This document shows positions 11,061 to 24,084 of a stretch of 64,000 bases of DNA, piece by piece. The position numbers were made by a program, and so were the translations under genes. Position 1 is the first letter of the stretch; each line of letters begins with the position of its first letter. The notes below the pieces were generated by a model. It saw only the letters and a list, made by a program, of their open reading frames with translations. It was not told the origin of the DNA and searched no databases. The stretch is from Ilex aquifolium (lineage: Eukaryota > Streptophyta > Magnoliopsida > Aquifoliales > Aquifoliaceae), in the NCBI GenBank assembly GCA_951799425.1, contig OX637394.1, forward strand, positions 5,715,501 through 5,779,500, written 5' to 3'.

Positions 11061-13342
11061 TCACTTCAAGGATTTCTCTATCTCAATCACAAATCGATAC
11101 TTCACGTCTCTCTTCACAAGCCTCTCAAGAGCTTCATTTATATATTGGATTGAAATCAGTTCAATCTCTGGGTATATTTTGTGAGTTGCACAGAAATCTA
11201 ACATTTCTTGCTCCTCTTTTAAACCACCTGTCGCACTCCCGGAAATCGATTTCATACCTGCCACCAAAAAAAAATATATCAAGAATTCTCTTTACAACTA
11301 TGATTAGGGTTGGGATATCACATATTCTAGTCAGTCTTCTTTTTTTTGTGTGTCCTTCACAATTACAAGAGCCTTATGCATGTTCCAAGCAAATATAGCT
11401 GCCATAACCATCTTGAGTTCACGACGTTTGGTGATACAAGTACCTCTAAGAAGACTGATGGGACTGAGCTTGACTTCACTTGGGACGCCAACCAAGACGA
11501 GGGTTCCAGCAGTCTTCAACAGGGCCATGTATGGATCAAATGGGTGATCCCCAGAAGCTGTGTCGATTATAAAGTCCAATGAATTTGCCAGGGCCTGCAT
11601 ACAATTGGATCAAAGTGTTACATGCCCTGTTTCTCAAATTGTTCATTGTGCCACTTTAATGGTTGGCTGATAACATCTTAATCCAAAGTGACGGATTTGG
11701 ATCCCACTTGACATGATTTTAAGTCAGGACTCATTACAGATATGCAGGTCGGTGGGTGTTTCACCATTGAGATGGAAATTATGGAAAGGCATCTGGAATT
11801 CAGAATCCAGAAGTAACTCATATCATTTACCTTCATCTGCTGTTCATCTGATGAGACCACAAATTTGTCAGCTCCAAGAAGATTCAGAGCTTCCTCTTTC
11901 TTAGACATGCTTGTGCTGAACACTGTTACATTCAATCCAAAAGCCTTCCCAAACTTGACAGCCAAGTGACCAAGGCCACCAAGCCCCATCACCCCAAGAG
12001 ATTTTCCAGGTTGGTTCATCTTGTGCCTCATCATGGGACTGTACACAGTAATTCCAGCACACAACAGGGGAGCTGCTGAGGCCAAAGGGTAGCCATCAGG
12101 TATTCTGAAGCAGTACCTGTAAGTCCAAAACAATTGCAGTACCCACTTAACTTTGATTCAGATATGAAATTTAGGAGTATATAAGACTTACTTATAACTC
12201 ATTTAAAGCCGAGTTATGACTCAAAAAGGTTAGTAATTGACTCAATTGAGTCAAGTTACGACAATATTCATTTGAGCACAAAGTAACTACTCTTCGATTC
12301 GAACACATAACTTAGTGGGATTCAAATTAAGGACGGATAACGGAATGACTAATACGTATAGCTTGCCATGACTGTGGGTTACCTTTCATGAACAACATAG
12401 TAGCTGGAATATCCACCTTTTGTGACAGTACCATCTTCATCAACAGAGTTAAATGTGGATATTGCTCCTTTTTCACAATGGACTTCCCGATCAACATTGC
12501 AATTTTCACATTCCTTGCATGAGTTAACATACGTTCCAACTCCGACATGTTGGCCAACTTTGAAACGATGGACATTGGAGCCAACCTCTTTCACAACTCC
12601 AGCAATTTCATGTCTGCTCAAATATAGTCTCATAAGACATCAGTTGATGAAAAATATGAGCAAACCCCTCTTTGTATTATCTGAAATATTTTAAGTGTAA
12701 TTTGGGCATATCAATCCTAACTAACCCGAAATATTTAGTATTTGGTCAATGATTCAAGTATTTGGATTGGATTTGGACAAACATATCTCAATCCGATTCA
12801 AGTACTCAAGTTGTGGGTTCTGATTTTTGAAATCTAATCCGAACTATAGAATTCAAGATTAATGGGTTGTGTAATCTTAGAATCAATACCCAAATTGCAC
12901 TCGATTTGACAGTGAATTTCAGCCCTAAAATACTTCACTTTTTAACCCAAATGAATCGGATTTGAGTTGAATTCCCATACCCTGGCACCAGAGGATACAT
13001 TGCATCCCCAAATTTATTCCTGGTCCATACTACATCAGCATAACATACTCCACAATGAGTAATTGTTAGCAAAACATCGTCATCTCCAACTGCCCTGTAT
13101 TGGGTTTTATCCCCAGAGTTAAAAGGGTCAGTAAATCTGTGTAATATGCTGCCATGTACAAAAATTGAAGCCCGCAAAAAGAAGAAAAAGATCCAAGAAA
13201 ACGAGCAGAGAGAGAGACAGACTGTCAATAGGAAAAATATAAGCAAGTTTTCATACCTTCGTGCAAACTTGTAAGGTGAGAGAAACCCAGATGAATCTCT
13301 TGCTGCCCATCCAAGACAGTCCTCCGTCACTTCTAAACTCAT
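11061..13342 (-). CDS. CAD1-class alcohol dehydrogenase copy B
   Basis: NADP-dependent zinc alcohol dehydrogenase related to cinnamyl alcohol dehydrogenase, probably cytosolic. Exons: 13257-13342, 12981-13094, 12383-12613, 11831-12116, 11444-11594, 11061-11257. They join into an uninterrupted 354-residue protein, close to the 355 of Arabidopsis CAD1. Visible motifs: catalytic-zinc ligands Cys46, His68 and Cys163 (LLCAG); structural-zinc cysteines 99, 102, 105 and 113; cofactor motif GLGGLG at 188-193; and a STSxxK loop typical of NADP preference. The C-terminus is [13 protein letters not shown]. Classical CADs have CHTDLH at the active site; here it is CYADVV, so the relay Thr and His are replaced. 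Native substrate is uncertain. A solo LTR separates its TATA box from the ATG, so expression may be altered. Confidence 0.9.
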
Positions 13343-13585
13343 TTTAGCTGCTGCTTTTTTTCCTGCATCAACAACCTCAATCAATGAGACATATTATGTG
13401 TCAATTGATTTACGAAACAATAATGTTATTTGAACTTAATTTGTTGACGTAATCCATCACAAGTATTGGATTAGTTGCGAGTCCTAACATATATTAGTAT
13501 CCGTTATCAATCTAATGGGTATGAATAAATAAGTCAGCAAAAAACAATGAAAAGACGATTATTTTTGTATTTAGCAGACTCTTTA

Positions 13586-14460
13586 TGACGAGTCCGAAAT
13601 TGACTGGGCCGAGCCCAATTTAAGCGGACCAAGAAAGCCCAAACAAAATCCCGGAGTTGAATAGCCCAAATCACAGAGGGCATAAAGGGAAACCAAAAGT
13701 ACGACTGCAAATCGATACGGAGCACAAAATTCAAGTCCATGGACCAAGGGGGCGCCTAGGAGGCTGGCCACGCCCAAGTGGGCACCGCCCATGGGGGCGC
13801 CTGGTCCTGGTCTCCTCCTCCTCCTCCTTCCTGCCTTGGTCTCCTCCTCCCTTGCCTCCTTATTCCAAAGAAGCCTTCTACAACTCAAGCCTAGCCCACT
13901 CCAAATCAAGCTTAGTCCATCTCAGGACCACCTCCGACGGAACCCACTCCAAATCAAGCTTAGTTCATCTCAGGACCACCTCCGACGGAATAGGGGCACG
14001 AGGGAGAAAATATCGGGATACGCACCGGAGATCAAATCCTACCATACTTGTACTTACCAAAGTGGTGGAATCCTACCATAACTACACTTACCAAAATAGT
14101 GGTGACCGCCTCAACTCACCGCCTTAGTAAACCTATATAATGTAAGCTCTCTCAACTTGGAGAGGCATCTGATAATCTACACACACCACACCTCCAATAC
14201 CCCTACACATTGCTCTCTCTCTCTCTCTCTCAAAGTTCTGTAACACTCCGGTGACTCTTATTCATCAATAAAGAACACCAGGCCACCGCTGTCATTCCCG
14301 AAAATGGAGTAGGTCATCCGAGACCGAAACATTATAATTTCCTGTGTTGATCTGTTGTTTATTATTTGATTGTCATTGATTCCTCGTTAATTACTCATTA
14401 ATTACATCATTATTCATACTTGACTGTTGATCTTGCCAAAGACAATTTTGTGCATCATCA
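13586..14460 (+). mobile_element. Solo LTR in the leader region of CAD B
   Basis: An 875-bp TG...CA element (TGACGAGTCC to GTGCATCATCA) with a perfect 5-bp target duplication, CTTTA (13581-13585 and 14461-14465). Unit 1 keeps the empty site near 4,616. It has TATATAA near 14,134 and AATAAA near 14,268 in + orientation, so the LTR is antisense to the CAD gene. A second copy is at 36,322. No internal region is present. Superfamily cannot be told from the LTR alone. Insertion is younger than the unit 1/2 duplication. Confidence 0.85.
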
Positions 14461-14610
14461 CTTTAAAAAAAAACAGTAAAGAAAATTGCTGGGGCAACCC
14501 AGCACATAAAAAGAGAAGAATGCCATAAGCATATATAATTGTATTACTACTCAGTACTCGCACAAGGAGAAGAATTCCACCAGATTCCGAATGCAGATTG
14601 TATATGGAAG

Positions 14611-14648
<38 letters not shown>

Positions 14649-14652
14649 CCTC

Positions 14653-14660
14653 TATTTATA
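14653..14660 (-). promoter_or_regulatory. TATA box of CAD B
   Basis: TATAAATA on the - strand, in the same context as in copy A. The LTR pushes it about 1.3 kb from the start codon. Confidence 0.55.
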
Positions 14661-14895
14661 GAACTACTGGGTGTGCCAGTGCCTTCACTTTTAGCTTCTC
14701 GTAACATTTCTTGGATGTGAAGCCATCCCAAAGTTATTCCAAAACTGTCAAATGTGTATTTTTTTTTTTTTCTGTAAGTATCAAATGTTTATTGTTGACT
14801 TTGAGAGTTTTCTTGACGTAGGCGGTGACATCTGTGTACACTTAATTGGAATTTTCACCAGAGACTGATTGGTTCAACCTAAGACAAATATAACT

Positions 14896-15646
14896 GGAAA
14901 AATTATATCTAGACGCATTGAGGTTTGCTCCCTGATATTTAAAATATTATACACAAACCTCCTAAAATTTGTATGCACATAACACAGAGACTTCTGCTAG
15001 TGCCGTTAATGTACGTTAGTAAATTACATCTAGACTCTTAAAATTTTAAACATGTAATACTTAGATCCTTTCAATTTTTAAAATATTACACTTAAAAATT
15101 TGGACGACATCCACGTCAATTTGGACTGCACTTTTCACCTTGGTCCAATTTTTTCATCATCAAGTACGAACATTTAAAATAAGCTTAATCAACATATTTG
15201 CATGTTCTATTATATCATCCATTGACATAAAAAGCAAACAAAATTTCAATTTTTTGAGAAAAAAATAGTAATCAGTATAAATATATCAAAGAACTTAATT
15301 CAACACTCATTTACATACAATTACACTATCAATTGGAATAAAACTAAAAACTCAAACAAGATCTTTAATTGAACTAATTTGGTCGTTTAATAGATTCCGT
15401 TAGTTCCGTAACTAATAAGGAGTCTTAGTGTAATATTTCAAACTTGAGAACTCAAAATGTTACACGCCTACAAATTTTAGGGAGCTCGAGTGTAATTTAC
15501 TAATAGTTATACTAATGGACATTGATGAGAGTGGTCTAAGTGTTACACGCGTATAAATCTCAAAGAATTTGTATATAATATTTCAAATGTCACGAGATTT
15601 AAATGATTAGATGATAAGTCTCATGAGATTTGGGTGTAATTTTCCT
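14896..15646. mobile_element. Mutator-like non-autonomous element (unit 2)
   Basis: The sister of the element at 5,017-6,657, at the matching place. It is shorter and more diverged, without the nested hAT-like insertion. The flanking 9-mers AATATAACT and ACTACAATT are now degenerate. Confidence 0.65.
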
Positions 15647-15769
15647 ACTACAATTTGATCTAATGTCGGCTATGACCTAATCTTAAGAACAGTTTCAAAT
15701 CATAGCTCGATAAAGATAAAAAAGGGGGGTAGAAATGGAAATTAGAATTAATTATATGAAGACCCGTTT

Positions 15770-17640
15770 TCGTGGCTCAAATTTTATTCCGACTCTCTTT
15801 ATTGATCTGATGCAGCTCACGCGTCTCTCTCACTCATTTATTCGGTTCAATCATCTTTTACCCTGCAATTTCTTCATCTTTCTCTCATGTGGCCGTCTAT
15901 TGTGTAATTTAACAAGGATGTTTTGTTTAAGGATCATATAAAACATTTTATTTTTTTCTCTGATTTTTGCTATTTTCTTTTGAGTTTCATTATTTTCTTT
16001 TTTTTTCTTGGTCAAAAAGGTAGTATTGAACCTAAATCACATTTTTCAGTTGTCATGAGTTATTGGTAAAGCCAATATAGCAACCACGTTACTTAGGGTT
16101 TATGTATGGCATATTGAATTTATTTTGGGTATTAGTATTTTTTGTTAATCTACTTTTTCCTTGTTTAAGTTTGAGTTTTAATTTTATCTTTATGTGGTGA
16201 AAGAAAGAAAATTGGTGCATTTTTTCTTTTACTGTTTGTCTAAGGCTTACCATTATGATTTTTTTTAATAATGACTTTGATAATTTGGTATTCCTTTGCA
16301 TTTTGACAATAATAGGTGATCATGAATCCAATTGAGTTGAAGATCTCGCCAAAGACCTCAAGGAATATCTCCTAAAAATTTGCTATAATTAAAATCACCG
16401 ACGGTTACCGTGTGTGATTTTTGTAGGTTAATTAGTTTAAATTAAATTTGAATGTTTATTTTTTTTCCTCCTTGTTTGGTTTTATAATGTTGTGATTTTT
16501 AAATGGTGATTTTTAGGAAAATACAACTTCGTTGATGCTTCAGGGTTTGATTCAGGTGGATACTCAGAAGGTTAAATTTGTTTTATTTTATTATGATTAT
16601 TGTTGAATTAAAAATTATATAATGAAGATAAAGGGTTATGTTTTATGCTGTCAGAAGGTTTGTTTTTTGTTTGGTTTCATTTATGTGATTATGTAGTGGA
16701 ATGGCACGACGTGAAGGGTGACCTCCTCCTTTCCAGTTAGCAATCTACAAGTATTTTTTACCTCTGTTTTTGTGTGGATCTGAATTTTGTTGCACATCAT
16801 ATGTTGTTATATCCACTACCAATTTATTTTAAGCTCATTAATACTACTTTTGTGATTGGATTTTGTCGTGCGTTAATCACAAGAAAAAGGAATGGTTTTT
16901 TTTTTTTTTTGAACAGAACATGCACATAGAACACACACACAAACAATCCACACGGCAAAGCTCAACACACACATAGTCAATATATACTAGTGCTTATTTA
17001 TTTTGGTGAGAGACAAGGGAATCAATTTTCTGTTTAAATTAACTCTTAAACTTTTGCAATTTTTTTGTTGAAGGAAAAATTTCTTAGGTTTGTATCAGGC
17101 AAACGAAGAGATGTTATTTGTTAGGGGTTGATACATACATGTATGAAAATATATTTTCTATCATTTTCTTTTCTTTCACTTCACTTTTCTATAATTTTTA
17201 TTTTATATCATTTTTTTCTTCCTAACCAAACGGACGCTTTAGTTCTCAAATAGTCTTAAACCTCCCTTGTGACTAATCACACACGTGGATGTGTGTGCAA
17301 TCACCCACAGTGAGTGACAATAAAATTTTAAACGTTGTATCGTGTTAAGTGTTAACTAACTATTTGATAATTTATTTTTATTTTATCCTTAATTGTACCT
17401 GATAAAAATTAAACAATAAAACTTGACCCAAATTCTTACTCGGACCCGTGACCCATGAAGCCAGTTTTGCCCTCACTCCCAAACCCTAACATCTCGGCAT
17501 TAAACCATCATACCGCCGCCGGAAAAAAATGAGCACCGCTATTCTTATCAAATTTTACTTATTAAATTGATACGAAGTGTTGAATTAGTGAGTCTCATTA
17601 ATTTTTTCTGATCAGACCTATTGTGATTGCATATTTTTAT
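15770..17640. other. Unit 2 copy of the unidentified duplicated segment
   Basis: Counterpart of 7,140-8,700. It contains ATGAATCCAATTGAGTTG near 16,322 and a short block ending CTCAGAAGGT near 16,571. About 0.4 kb of extra AT-rich sequence near 16,780-17,230 is absent from unit 1. No intact reading frame. Confidence 0.4.
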
Positions 17641-17696
17641 TATGTACTTTCTATGAGAGTTGTTTTTTATTTAGTTGTAGGGGTGGGTGAAAGGGG

Positions 17697-17775
17697 CTGT
17701 GCGTGGTGGTGGGGGGGGGGGGGGGGGCGCTGCGGTGGAGGGTGTGGTGGGGATGATGGGTAGAGAGAGAGAGGG
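17697..17775. repeat. G-rich tract at the unit 2 / unit 3 junction
   Basis: A run of 17 G (17,711-17,727) inside GGTGG/GGTGGGG-type sequence, followed by GAGAGA. It lies between the end of unit 2 homology and the start of unit 3. It could form a G-quadruplex. Confidence 0.7.
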
Positions 17776-18045
17776 GCTGTAGTATGGGGAAAGGATCCGA
17801 CTTTCATTTGTTGGGTATTCGGGCTAGGTGTAGGGCATAGAGAAAATTACATGATTAATAGTGAGATAAATTGATAAAGTAAATGATTAAAAGTGAAATT
17901 ATAATTAATTATCGAATTCACGTTCAAGTTCAAAATCACACCAAAATAAAATTACATGGATAATGACAGCTGAATCACATAACATGATGGTAGTCCATCC
18001 ACCTTCATCAGGAAGTTTAGCTATCCATGGACTTTGTGTAGGTAT

Positions 18046-20546
18046 TCATTTCAAGGACTTTTCTATCTCAATCACAAATCGATACTTCACATCTCTCTTC
18101 ACAAGCCTCTCAAGAGCTTCATTTATATATTGGATTGAAATCAGTTGAATCTCTGGGTATATTTTGTGAGCTGCACAAAAATCTAACATTTCTTGTTCCA
18201 CCTTTAAACCACCTGCTGCACTTCCGGAAATCGATTTCATACCTGCCACCCAGAAAAAAATATATCAAGAATTCTCTTTACAACTATGATTAGGGTTGGG
18301 AGATCACATATTCTAGTCAGTCTTCTTTTTTTTGTGTGTCATTCACAATTACAAGAGCCTTATGCATGTTCCAAGTAAATATAGCTGCCATAACTATCTT
18401 GAGTTCAAGAAGTTTGGTGATACAAGTACCTCTAAGAAGACTGATGGGACTGAGCTTGACTTCACTTGGGGCGCCAACCAAGACGAGGGTTCCAGCAGTC
18501 TTCAACAGGGCCATGTATGGATCAAATGGGTGATCCCCAGAAGCTGTGTCAATTATAAAGTCCAATGAATTTGCCAGGGCCTGCATACAAGTGGATCAAA
18601 GTGTTACATGCCCTGTTTCTCAAATTGTTCATTGTGCCACTTTAATGGTTGGCTGATAACATCTTAATCCAAAGTAACGGATTTGGATCCCACTTGACAT
18701 GATTTTAAGTCAGGACTCATTACAGATATGCAGGTCGGTGGGTGTTTCACCATTGAGATGGAAATTATGGAAAAGCATCTGGAATTCGGAATCCAGAAGT
18801 AACTCATATCATTTACCTTCATCTGCTGTTCATCTGATGAGACCACAAATTTGTCAGCTCCAAGAAGAGTCAGAGCTTCCTCTTTCTTAGACATGCTTGT
18901 GCTGAACACTGTTACATTCAATCCAAAAGCCTTCCCAAACTTGACAGCCAAGTGACCAAGGCCTCCAAGCCCTATCACCCCAAGTGATTTTCCAGGTTGG
19001 TTCATCTTGTGCCTCATCATGGGACTGTACACAGTAATTCCAGCACACAACAGGGGAGCTGCTGAGGCCAAAGGGTAGCCATCAGGTATTCTGAAGCAGT
19101 ACCTGTAAGTCCAAAACAATAGCAGTACCCACTTAACTTTGATTCAGGTATGATAAGACTGATGATTTGATATCACCATGGCACTGAGTTCAGCACCGTA
19201 CCGCAATTTAGGAGTAAATAAGAGTTGCTTATTAACTCATTTAAAGTCGAGTTATAACTCAAGAAAGGTTAGTACTGGACTCAATAGAGTCAAGTTATGA
19301 CATTATTCGTTTGAGCACAAAGCAACTACTTTTTGATTCGAACACATAACTTAGTGGGATTCAAATTAAGGACGGATAAGGGAATGACTAATATGTATAG
19401 CTTGCCATGACGGTGGGTTACCTTTCATGAACAACATAGTAGCTGGAATATCCACCTTTTGTGACAGTACCATCCACATCAACAGAGTTAAATGTGTGAA
19501 TTGCTCCTTTTTCACAATGGATTTCCAAATCAACATTGCAATTTTCACATTGCTTGCATGAGTTAACATACGTTCCAACTCCGACATGTTGGCCAACTTT
19601 GAAACGATGGACATTGGAGCCAACCTCTTTCACAACTCCAGCAATTTCATGCCTGCTCAAATATAGTCTCATCAGACTTCAGTTGATGAAAAATATGAGT
19701 AACCCCTCTTTGAATTATCTGAAATATTTCAAGTGTAATTTGGGCATATCAATCCTAACTAACCCGAAATATTTAGTATTTGGTCAATGATTCAAGTATT
19801 TGGATTGGATTTGGACAAAAATATCTCAATCCGATTCAAGTACTCAAGTTGTGGCTTCTGATTTTTGGAATCTAATCCGAACTATAGAATTCAAGATTAA
19901 TGGGTTGTGTAATCTTAGAATCAATACCCAAATTGCACCCGATTTGACACTGAATTTCAGGCCTAAAATACTTCAATTTTTAACCCAAAAATTGAACTGA
20001 GTTTCGGTCCATGTTCGGTAACTGAGTTCAAAAAAATTTAGACACAAGTAGTGCTTGAGTTGAAGGGTTTGGATTAAAAATCGGATTTGAGTTGAACTCC
20101 CATACCCTGGCACCAGAGGATACTTTGCATTCCCAAATTTATTCCTGGTCGATAATACATCAGCATAACATACTCCACAATGAGTAATTGTTAGCAAAAC
20201 ATCGTCATCTCCAACTGCCCTGTATTGGGTTTTATCCCGAGAGTCAAAAGGGTCAGCAAATCTGTGTAATAATAACAATATAGCAAGAAAGTAAACTCCA
20301 ACTCAATTGTTCATAAGCTCAAAGACCAGTTATTAGAAATATATGCTTTAAGATGTGATCTACTACACAAAAATACTAAAGAAAATGCTATTTGTGTCCA
20401 GTCTATACAATTAGGTCTAAGTAGCGTTGGTCGATCGAAAATAAAAGCAAGTTTTCATACCTTCTTGGAAATTTATAAGGGGATAGAAAACCAGATGAAT
20501 CTCTTGCTGCCCATCCGAGACAGTCCTCCTTCACTTCTGAACTCAT
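18046..20546 (-). CDS. CAD1-class alcohol dehydrogenase copy C
   Basis: Same enzyme family and gene structure as copy B. Exons: 20461-20546, 20106-20219, 19422-19652, 18817-19102, 18430-18580, 18046-18242, giving 354 uninterrupted codons. The start is [19 protein letters not shown], with PRR instead of ARR at the exon 1/2 join, a feature shared only with copy D. Zinc ligands Cys46, His68 and Cys163, the four structural cysteines and GLGGLG are all present. The codon joining exons 2 and 3 is GGG here and GGA in the others, still Gly67. Intron 3 has about 55 extra bases near 19,150-19,205. Intact TATA box and a short leader with an upstream ORF. The best candidate for a normally expressed copy. 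Confidence 0.9.
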
Positions 20547-20676
20547 TTTAGCTTTCCTGCATGAACCAATTCGATTCAGTGAGTCATACTTTGTTTCAAA
20601 AAACTTATGAAATCAATACAAAAGCCCTATTATTGTTATCGACAAAGGGAGATTATCAGCAGTAGATAAGAATGTA

Positions 20677-20733
20677 TCACTCACACACAAGGAGAAGAAG
20701 ATCACCACCAGATTCTGAATGTAGATTCTCCAT
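20677..20733 (-). promoter_or_regulatory. Upstream ORF in the CAD C leader (18 codons)
   Basis: An ATG just after the TATA region opens MENLHSESGGDLLLLVCE and stops 130 bases before the CAD ATG. Copy D has the matching peptide MADLHSESGGDLLLFVCE. Copies A and B lack this ATG. It may lower translation of the main frame. It could instead mark an alternative first exon, because a GCAG acceptor-like site lies just before the CAD ATG. Confidence 0.5.
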
Positions 20734-20747
20734 GGAAGTGAATTCTC

Positions 20748-20755
20748 TATTTATA
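20748..20755 (-). promoter_or_regulatory. TATA box of CAD C
   Basis: TATAAATA on the - strand, about 200 bp upstream of the CAD C start codon. Confidence 0.6.
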
Positions 20756-20759
20756 GACA

Positions 20760-23320
20760 CTATACTATTAATTTCAACCATTAAAAGATGACGGAAACTA
20801 ATCACATGACTTGCACGTCAACTAAATTTTTTCCCAAAAATAAAATTACCCTCATCTCTCATTTTTTGGGTCAAATAAAGTAAATCTTCGACAATGGTTT
20901 CTTTGATCAATTCGATCAACCACTCAGTTTCTTAAATCGTAATTGTTCCTTTTGATTTTATTTTTTTTCATTCAACCACAAATCTCGTTTAGGTTATGAT
21001 TGCATCATCTTATATTCAATGGTGTTGCAGGAAGAGACAGAGAGAGCCATCTTTAGTGGCATCAACGCTAATTTACATATAAAAAGAAACAAAATAATTC
21101 AAGATTAATGCTTCATTTGATTCGATGAAAAAACGAAATGATGAAAAGGTTTGAAGGATAGAAAGTTGGAAGGATAGAGAAGAAATATATGATTGATGAA
21201 AAAATGGATGGATTAATTTTCCCTCTAACTCACTAAAATCAATCTCTCTAAAATTGGGAGGAAAAATGGATGAAAAATTAATTATGTATGTTGAAATTTA
21301 TGTTATTTTTTTTATATATTATTGATATATATATATATATCAATTACATATTATGTATATATTAATTTTATATATAAATATAATGATAAAATATTAATTA
21401 TATTTTTTTAATAAAAAATAAAAAATACTTTTTCCTTCTTATTAAATACAAAAAAGTCAATCCTTCTTACCAAATACAAAGAACGAAAGAAATGATTCAT
21501 CACTTGAAAAATAAAAAATGTATCAATCTAATTTTATATTTTTCCATTTTTTCATTCACCCTGCCAAATAGAGAAGTCTGTGACGGTTGCTGCCTGTCAC
21601 GTTGGAGATGTTGACCCAGTTACGTAAAAGGGGAAGAAAATGGGTGTAAAGGTCAAGGGATTTTTAGATTTTTGTTCAATTCATCAGCTAATTTAGTAAA
21701 ACTAAAATTTAAAATGGATAAATTGTTGAAATTAAAACATGAAGGAGCTAATTAAAATGAGATTCATAGTTCAAGGTGATATTTTATAATTAGCCATTTT
21801 TTGGGGGCGGGGCGGTGGTGGGGGATTTATGATAACAATTACACTGCATTATTATTGGATTTTATGAATTTTTTTTTTTAATAAATGAAATTTACTTGCT
21901 TATTTATTGATCTACTAGTTATAGTCCGTGCACTACACAAAAAAAAAAAATTTGAGCATCAAAAAAATTGATCTCATTTTATTAAATAATAATTATTTTA
22001 AAAAAAAATTTCTCAAAATTAAGGATCTCAAAAAATTGTCAACATGTTTACACTATCATATATGAAAAATATTTGAAATAAAAATATATTAAACCACAAA
22101 TTAATAAAAAATTAAATAATTCAAATTGTAATAGTAATGAATGTTGTGATAGAAATTGAAAGAAAAAAATATGTAGAGATAAAATTCAAAATGCTAGCTA
22201 TTTTATTAAATATACTAGTAACCTCGTACTTGAAAACACCCTGTAATACCAAAAATTGAATATTGAGCTTGTAAATTTTATATTTTAAATAATAATTTAT
22301 TTTTTAATTACGTAATTTAAAATTAAAATAAACAGAGAAAAAATAAGAATAAGATATGTTTAGACTAATGAAATTATTTGGTATTAAGAAATGTGTTAAT
22401 TAAATTTAAAGATACATTCTATATCATTGAATCAAGAAAGATAAAAATTAAATCAATTTTAAATGTTGTTATATCTTTTCCAGATGAGAACTATAATGCT
22501 AGATTGACTAGACTCCCAACTCTAATGGGCATCCTGACGTTAGCTATGACATCTTTGTGGGATTTTCAGCAAAGGTTGACTTGATCAACATATATAAAAT
22601 AATCAGATCTGACGTAGGGAGTGACTAAGGTTAAGGGGGCATGCTTAATTAATCATATTTTGATTTAGAATAAGTGATAGTTAGATTACTTGAAACAGGA
22701 AAATTAACGTGTGTCAAAGGCTCAATGAAATGCTAAAATGTGATAGTAAAGGTAAAATGGATCACACTTAGAATTGATTGAGATCAGTGGTATTTGATCC
22801 GAATTAGGCCAACAATCAAAACTTATCACTTTTTTATGAGCTCCTTCAGTTTTTGGCTGAATTCCATTGTTTAGGCCTTCAAAACTCTGTTTTTGTATTT
22901 TTATCGTCATAGGAGATTCCGAATTCAGTGTCATTAGTTTTGCCCGACTCCATACAACACGTGCTTTTATGTTAAGGAAAATTTGAAGATTGGTCCCCCT
23001 ATATGGACTTATAACACGAAATTACAACATCAACCCAATTTTTCATTCAGTTATTTACATAAACTAAAGACATACATCATTTAGTATCATGACATGGTTA
23101 CACTAATTATGTACACCAAATTAGGTTTATCATTATACAAAAGACTTTACTATTATACCAAATTTGATGTATATAATTAATGTAATCATGTCATAATACT
23201 AAATAGTGCAACTCTTTGGTTTATGTAAACAACTAAATGATAAATTAGGTTGGTGTCATAATTTTGTATAATTATTTGGTGAAACTGTTTGGTTTATTAG
23301 AATACATGAGTAACTGTTTG
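20760..23320. other. AT-rich intergenic DNA upstream of CAD C
   Basis: No gene is seen. The stretch 21,830-22,640 matches 35,830-37,920 of unit 4 once the later LTR and LINE insertions there are removed. The uninterrupted target of the unit 4 solo LTR is at about 22,290. The sequence from about 22,977 resembles the ends of the Mutator-like family at 39,043 (GGTCCCCCTATATGGACTT). Confidence 0.5.
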
Positions 23321-23328
23321 GTGTATTA

Positions 23329-23664
23329 GAACATCTCCAACCCTTACTCAAATTTAAATTTGAGTAAAAAGTATAAAAAAATTGCTCCAACCTTGACTCA
23401 AACGTATACCAAATTAAGGGAGACTCAATTTTTTACTCAAATCAAGAGAGACTTAAATCCTTACTCAAATATTTAATTATGAGATTTCACTCTCTTTTAA
23501 AGATCCAATGATCATCTTTACTCTCTTTTAAATTTAGATTTGTCTTCATTTAAATTTGAGTTTCTCCTTTTTTAAATTTGAGTTTGTCCATTGGAGCCAT
23601 TTGTATCAAATCAAGTTTTTTACTCAAATGTTAATTTAAATTTGAGTCATGGTTGGAAATGCTC
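23329..23664. mobile_element. PIF/Harbinger-like (Tourist-type) MITE
   Basis: 336 bp, ends GAACATCTCCAACC and GGTTGGAAATGCTC, flanked by TTA on both sides (23326-23328 and 23665-23667). The inside is inverted ACTCAAATTT/AAATTTGAGT words. Same family as the element at 9,090. Confidence 0.75.
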
Positions 23665-24084
23665 TTATAGGGTAATTGTAACTGATTATTGTAATTGTAT
23701 TGTTGTAACGTTGATATAAAGAGAGAGAAAAATAGGGAGAGAGATAAAAAAATCAAATCAAATCTTTACATATTTGAAAAAAAAAAAATTATCAGTGGGA
23801 GATAGAGAGAGAAAATAGGGGAGAGATAGGGAGAGTAACGAGAGGGATGGAGAAAAAATAGAGAGATAGTGAGAGAGTACTGGAGAGAGAGATGGAGAAA
23901 ATAAAAATTATGCATAATTTAAGGAAAAGTAAGTAAGTAAAAAAAATTCAAATGTCATTTGAATTTTGTATCTAATCACAATATGTTTTATTATAATTGA
24001 ACTTAATAGAGTAAAATATTTATACATACACTTCCTCTCAAATAAGTTTAAAAAATGTACTCACACCAAAAAATACCCAAAAAT

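Larger units (their letters stand above)
9882..17682. repeat. Tandem unit 2 (carries CAD copy B)
   Basis: Direct repeat of unit 1, restarting at 9,882. It lacks the hAT-like insertion of unit 1 but carries its own solo LTR at 13,586-14,460. Homology ends near 17,682, just before a G-rich tract and the start of unit 3. Confidence 0.85.

Noticed and set aside
13657-14127. Open frames of 96-156 codons, with similar ones at 36,393-36,836
   Set aside because: They lie inside two copies of the same solo LTR and look conserved only because the LTR is. Composition is Pro/Ser/Arg low complexity with no known domain.
18332-18568. Plus-strand frames over the CAD exons, repeated in all four units
   Set aside because: Antisense shadows of exon 5. 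Similarity between units follows from the duplicated CAD gene.
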